From: Burkholderiales bacterium
GTDB lineage: Bacteria > Pseudomonadota > Gammaproteobacteria > Burkholderiales > JAEUOS01
NCBI GenBank assembly: GCA_947456845.1
Contig: CANGUJ010000048.1
Coordinates: 1-14,487, forward strand
Reading direction: 5' to 3'
Length of the DNA stretch: 14,487 bases
The translations under genes and the position numbers were made by a program. The notes beneath the pieces were generated by a model. It was not told the DNA's origin and did no database searches. It saw only the letters and a program-made list of their open reading frames with translations. Shown piece by piece: positions 13,694 to 14,487 of the stretch. How positions within the stretch are numbered: position 1 is the stretch's first letter; each line of letters begins with the position of its first letter.

Positions 13694-13699
13694 TAGAAT
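13694..13699 (+). promoter_or_regulatory. Candidate -10 box for the flavin oxidoreductase gene
   Basis: TAGAAT differs from the consensus at one position. Transcription would start near 13706, giving a leader of about 52 bases. No matching -35 was found (tcggct at 17 bases). Confidence 0.35.
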
Positions 13700-13715
13700 C
13701 CTCCCGGTCCTGGCG

Positions 13716-13735
13716 CCGGCGCTGCGTCGCGCCGG
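13716..13735 (+). other. Hairpin in the leader of the flavin oxidoreductase gene
   Basis: CCGGCGC (13716-13722) and GCGCCGG (13729-13735) pair perfectly around a 6-base loop, ending about 12 bases before the AGAGG ribosome-binding site. It may influence mRNA stability or translation; no riboswitch class was recognised. Confidence 0.3.
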
Positions 13736-13757
13736 GGCAATCAACCAGAGGATGATC

Positions 13758-14487
13758 ATGCTTTTCGCCCCGTTTGCCGCGCGCACCCTTTTTCTCGCCA
13801 ACCGTGCCGTGATGTCGCCGATGACGCGCAACCGGGCGGTGGTAGCCGCGACGCCCAACGCCCTCATGGCCGAGTACTACGGGCAACGAGCCAGCGCCGG
13901 CCTGATCGTCACCGAGGGCGTCAGCCCCGCGCCGGACGGTCTGGGGTATCCGCGCATTCCCGGTCTGTTCAACCTGAACCAGATGCGCGGCTGGCAGGCG
14001 GTCACGCGTACCGTGCACGCGCGGGGCGGCAAGATCTTCATGCAGATCATGCATGCCGGGCGCGTCGCCCACCCCGCCAACCTGCCGGCAGGCGCCGAAG
14101 TGCTCGGACCGACCGACGCGCCCTGTCCGGGGGAAATCTTCACCGACGCCCACGGCATGCAGCCGCACGGCAAGCCGCGCACCATGACCGTCGCCGACAT
14201 CAGCCGCGCGGTCACCGCCTATGCCACCGCGGCCAAGCTGGCGATCGAGGCCGGGTTCGACGGCGTGGAACTGCATGCGGCCAACGGCTATCTGATCGAG
14301 CAATTTCTCAATGCCAACGTCAATACCCGGGTCGACATGTACGGTGGCGACGCCGACAGCCGCAACCGCTTCGCCCTGGATGTGGCGCGCGCCTGCGTCG
14401 ACGCCGTCGGTGCGGACCGGGTCGGCATCCGCATGTCCCCGTTCGGCAGCTTCAACAGCACCGGCGCCTTTGCCGGCATGGAGGCGC
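13758..14487 (+). CDS. NADH:flavin oxidoreductase, Old Yellow Enzyme family, N-terminal part cut by window edge
   Basis: The frame is open from 13758 to the window end (243 codons plus one base). FMN-barrel and active-site features of the family are clear: MSPMTRNRA (19-27), IFMQIMHAGR (93-102), and the substrate-anchoring pair His173/Asn176 in ELHAANGYLIEQFLNANVNTR-type sequence with Tyr178. Next follow YGGDADSRNRF (195-205) and the conserved RVGIRMSPFG strand (221-230). It should be an FMN-dependent ene-reductase reducing activated alkenes or detoxifying electrophiles. Of two in-frame ATGs, 13752 lies too close to AGAGG, while 13758 has a proper 6-base spacer. The gene follows the YjfB-like gene after 107 bases. 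Confidence 0.93.
   Translation, partial: MLFAPFAARTLFLANRAVMSPMTRNRAVVAATPNALMAEYYGQRASAGLIVTEGVSPAPDGLGYPRIPGLFNLNQMRGWQAVTRTVHARGGKIFMQIMHAGRVAHPANLPAGAEVLGPTDAPCPGEIFTDAHGMQPHGKPRTMTVADISRAVTAYATAAKLAIEAGFDGVELHAANGYLIEQFLNANVNTRVDMYGGDADSRNRFALDVARACVDAVGADRVGIRMSPFGSFNSTGAFAGMEA

Noticed and set aside
13392..14303. 303-codon open frame on the minus strand
   Set aside because: It is opposite the YjfB-like gene and the oxidoreductase, both clearly coding on the plus strand.

Overview
The window looks like chromosomal DNA of a GC-rich betaproteobacterium, probably Burkholderiales and most likely an Alcaligenaceae-type genome (Bordetella/Achromobacter relatives). This is an inference from several signs: a Bug-type tripartite-tricarboxylate receptor, a YjfB-like putative motility protein, the bamD // rluD-pgeF arrangement familiar from betaproteobacteria, and high-GC codon use. 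No rRNA, tRNA, CRISPR array or intact mobile element was seen.

Left edge (1-734). The first 56 codons of a type I restriction-modification M subunit (hsdM) run off the left end on the minus strand. Beyond its start lie about 570 bases without a convincing gene. They hold a GC-rich hairpin in the hsdM leader, two direct copies of TTGGGGGTA, an AT-rich pocket unlike the rest of the window, and a strong intrinsic terminator at 477-512. Together these suggest the edge of an acquired island carrying the restriction system, though no integrase or proven attachment site is visible.

Core region (735-5273). A saccharopine-dehydrogenase-like oxidoreductase (+) is followed by about 400 bases with no clear gene. 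Next is a small two-CBS-domain protein (+) preceded by a perfect FNR/ANR box spaced as in a class II FNR promoter, so it is probably induced by low oxygen. Convergent to it are pgeF and rluD (minus, overlapping by ATGA). The outer-membrane assembly lipoprotein bamD (+) diverges from rluD, and the two start codons overlap on opposite strands. A perfect 10-bp hairpin follows bamD.

Minus-strand directon (5324-13332, read right to left). The order is Bug receptor, AtuA/DUF1446 protein, AtuA-like small domain, Ldh-family dehydrogenase, GIY-YIG protein, enoyl-CoA hydratase family protein, a possible 30-codon Cys-containing ORF, DinG/YoaA-type Fe-S helicase, and a D-erythronate-dehydrogenase-like SDR. 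The first four genes are joined by successive ATGA overlaps and form a tightly coupled, probably catabolic unit: a periplasmic binder plus three cytoplasmic proteins of unknown substrate. The later genes are close behind but have their own ribosome-binding sites or unusual starts, and may only be co-directional.

Right edge (13333-14487). Divergent from the Bug gene are a 64-residue YjfB-like protein and then the first 243 residues of an Old Yellow Enzyme-type flavin oxidoreductase. A 16-bp perfect palindrome abuts the latter's candidate -10 box.

No new defence or other system could be demonstrated. The observations most worth following are the Bug-AtuA-AtuA-like-Ldh unit with its altered Ldh active site, the FNR-controlled CBS gene, the overlapping rluD/bamD starts, and the small Cys ORF feeding into the TTG-started helicase.
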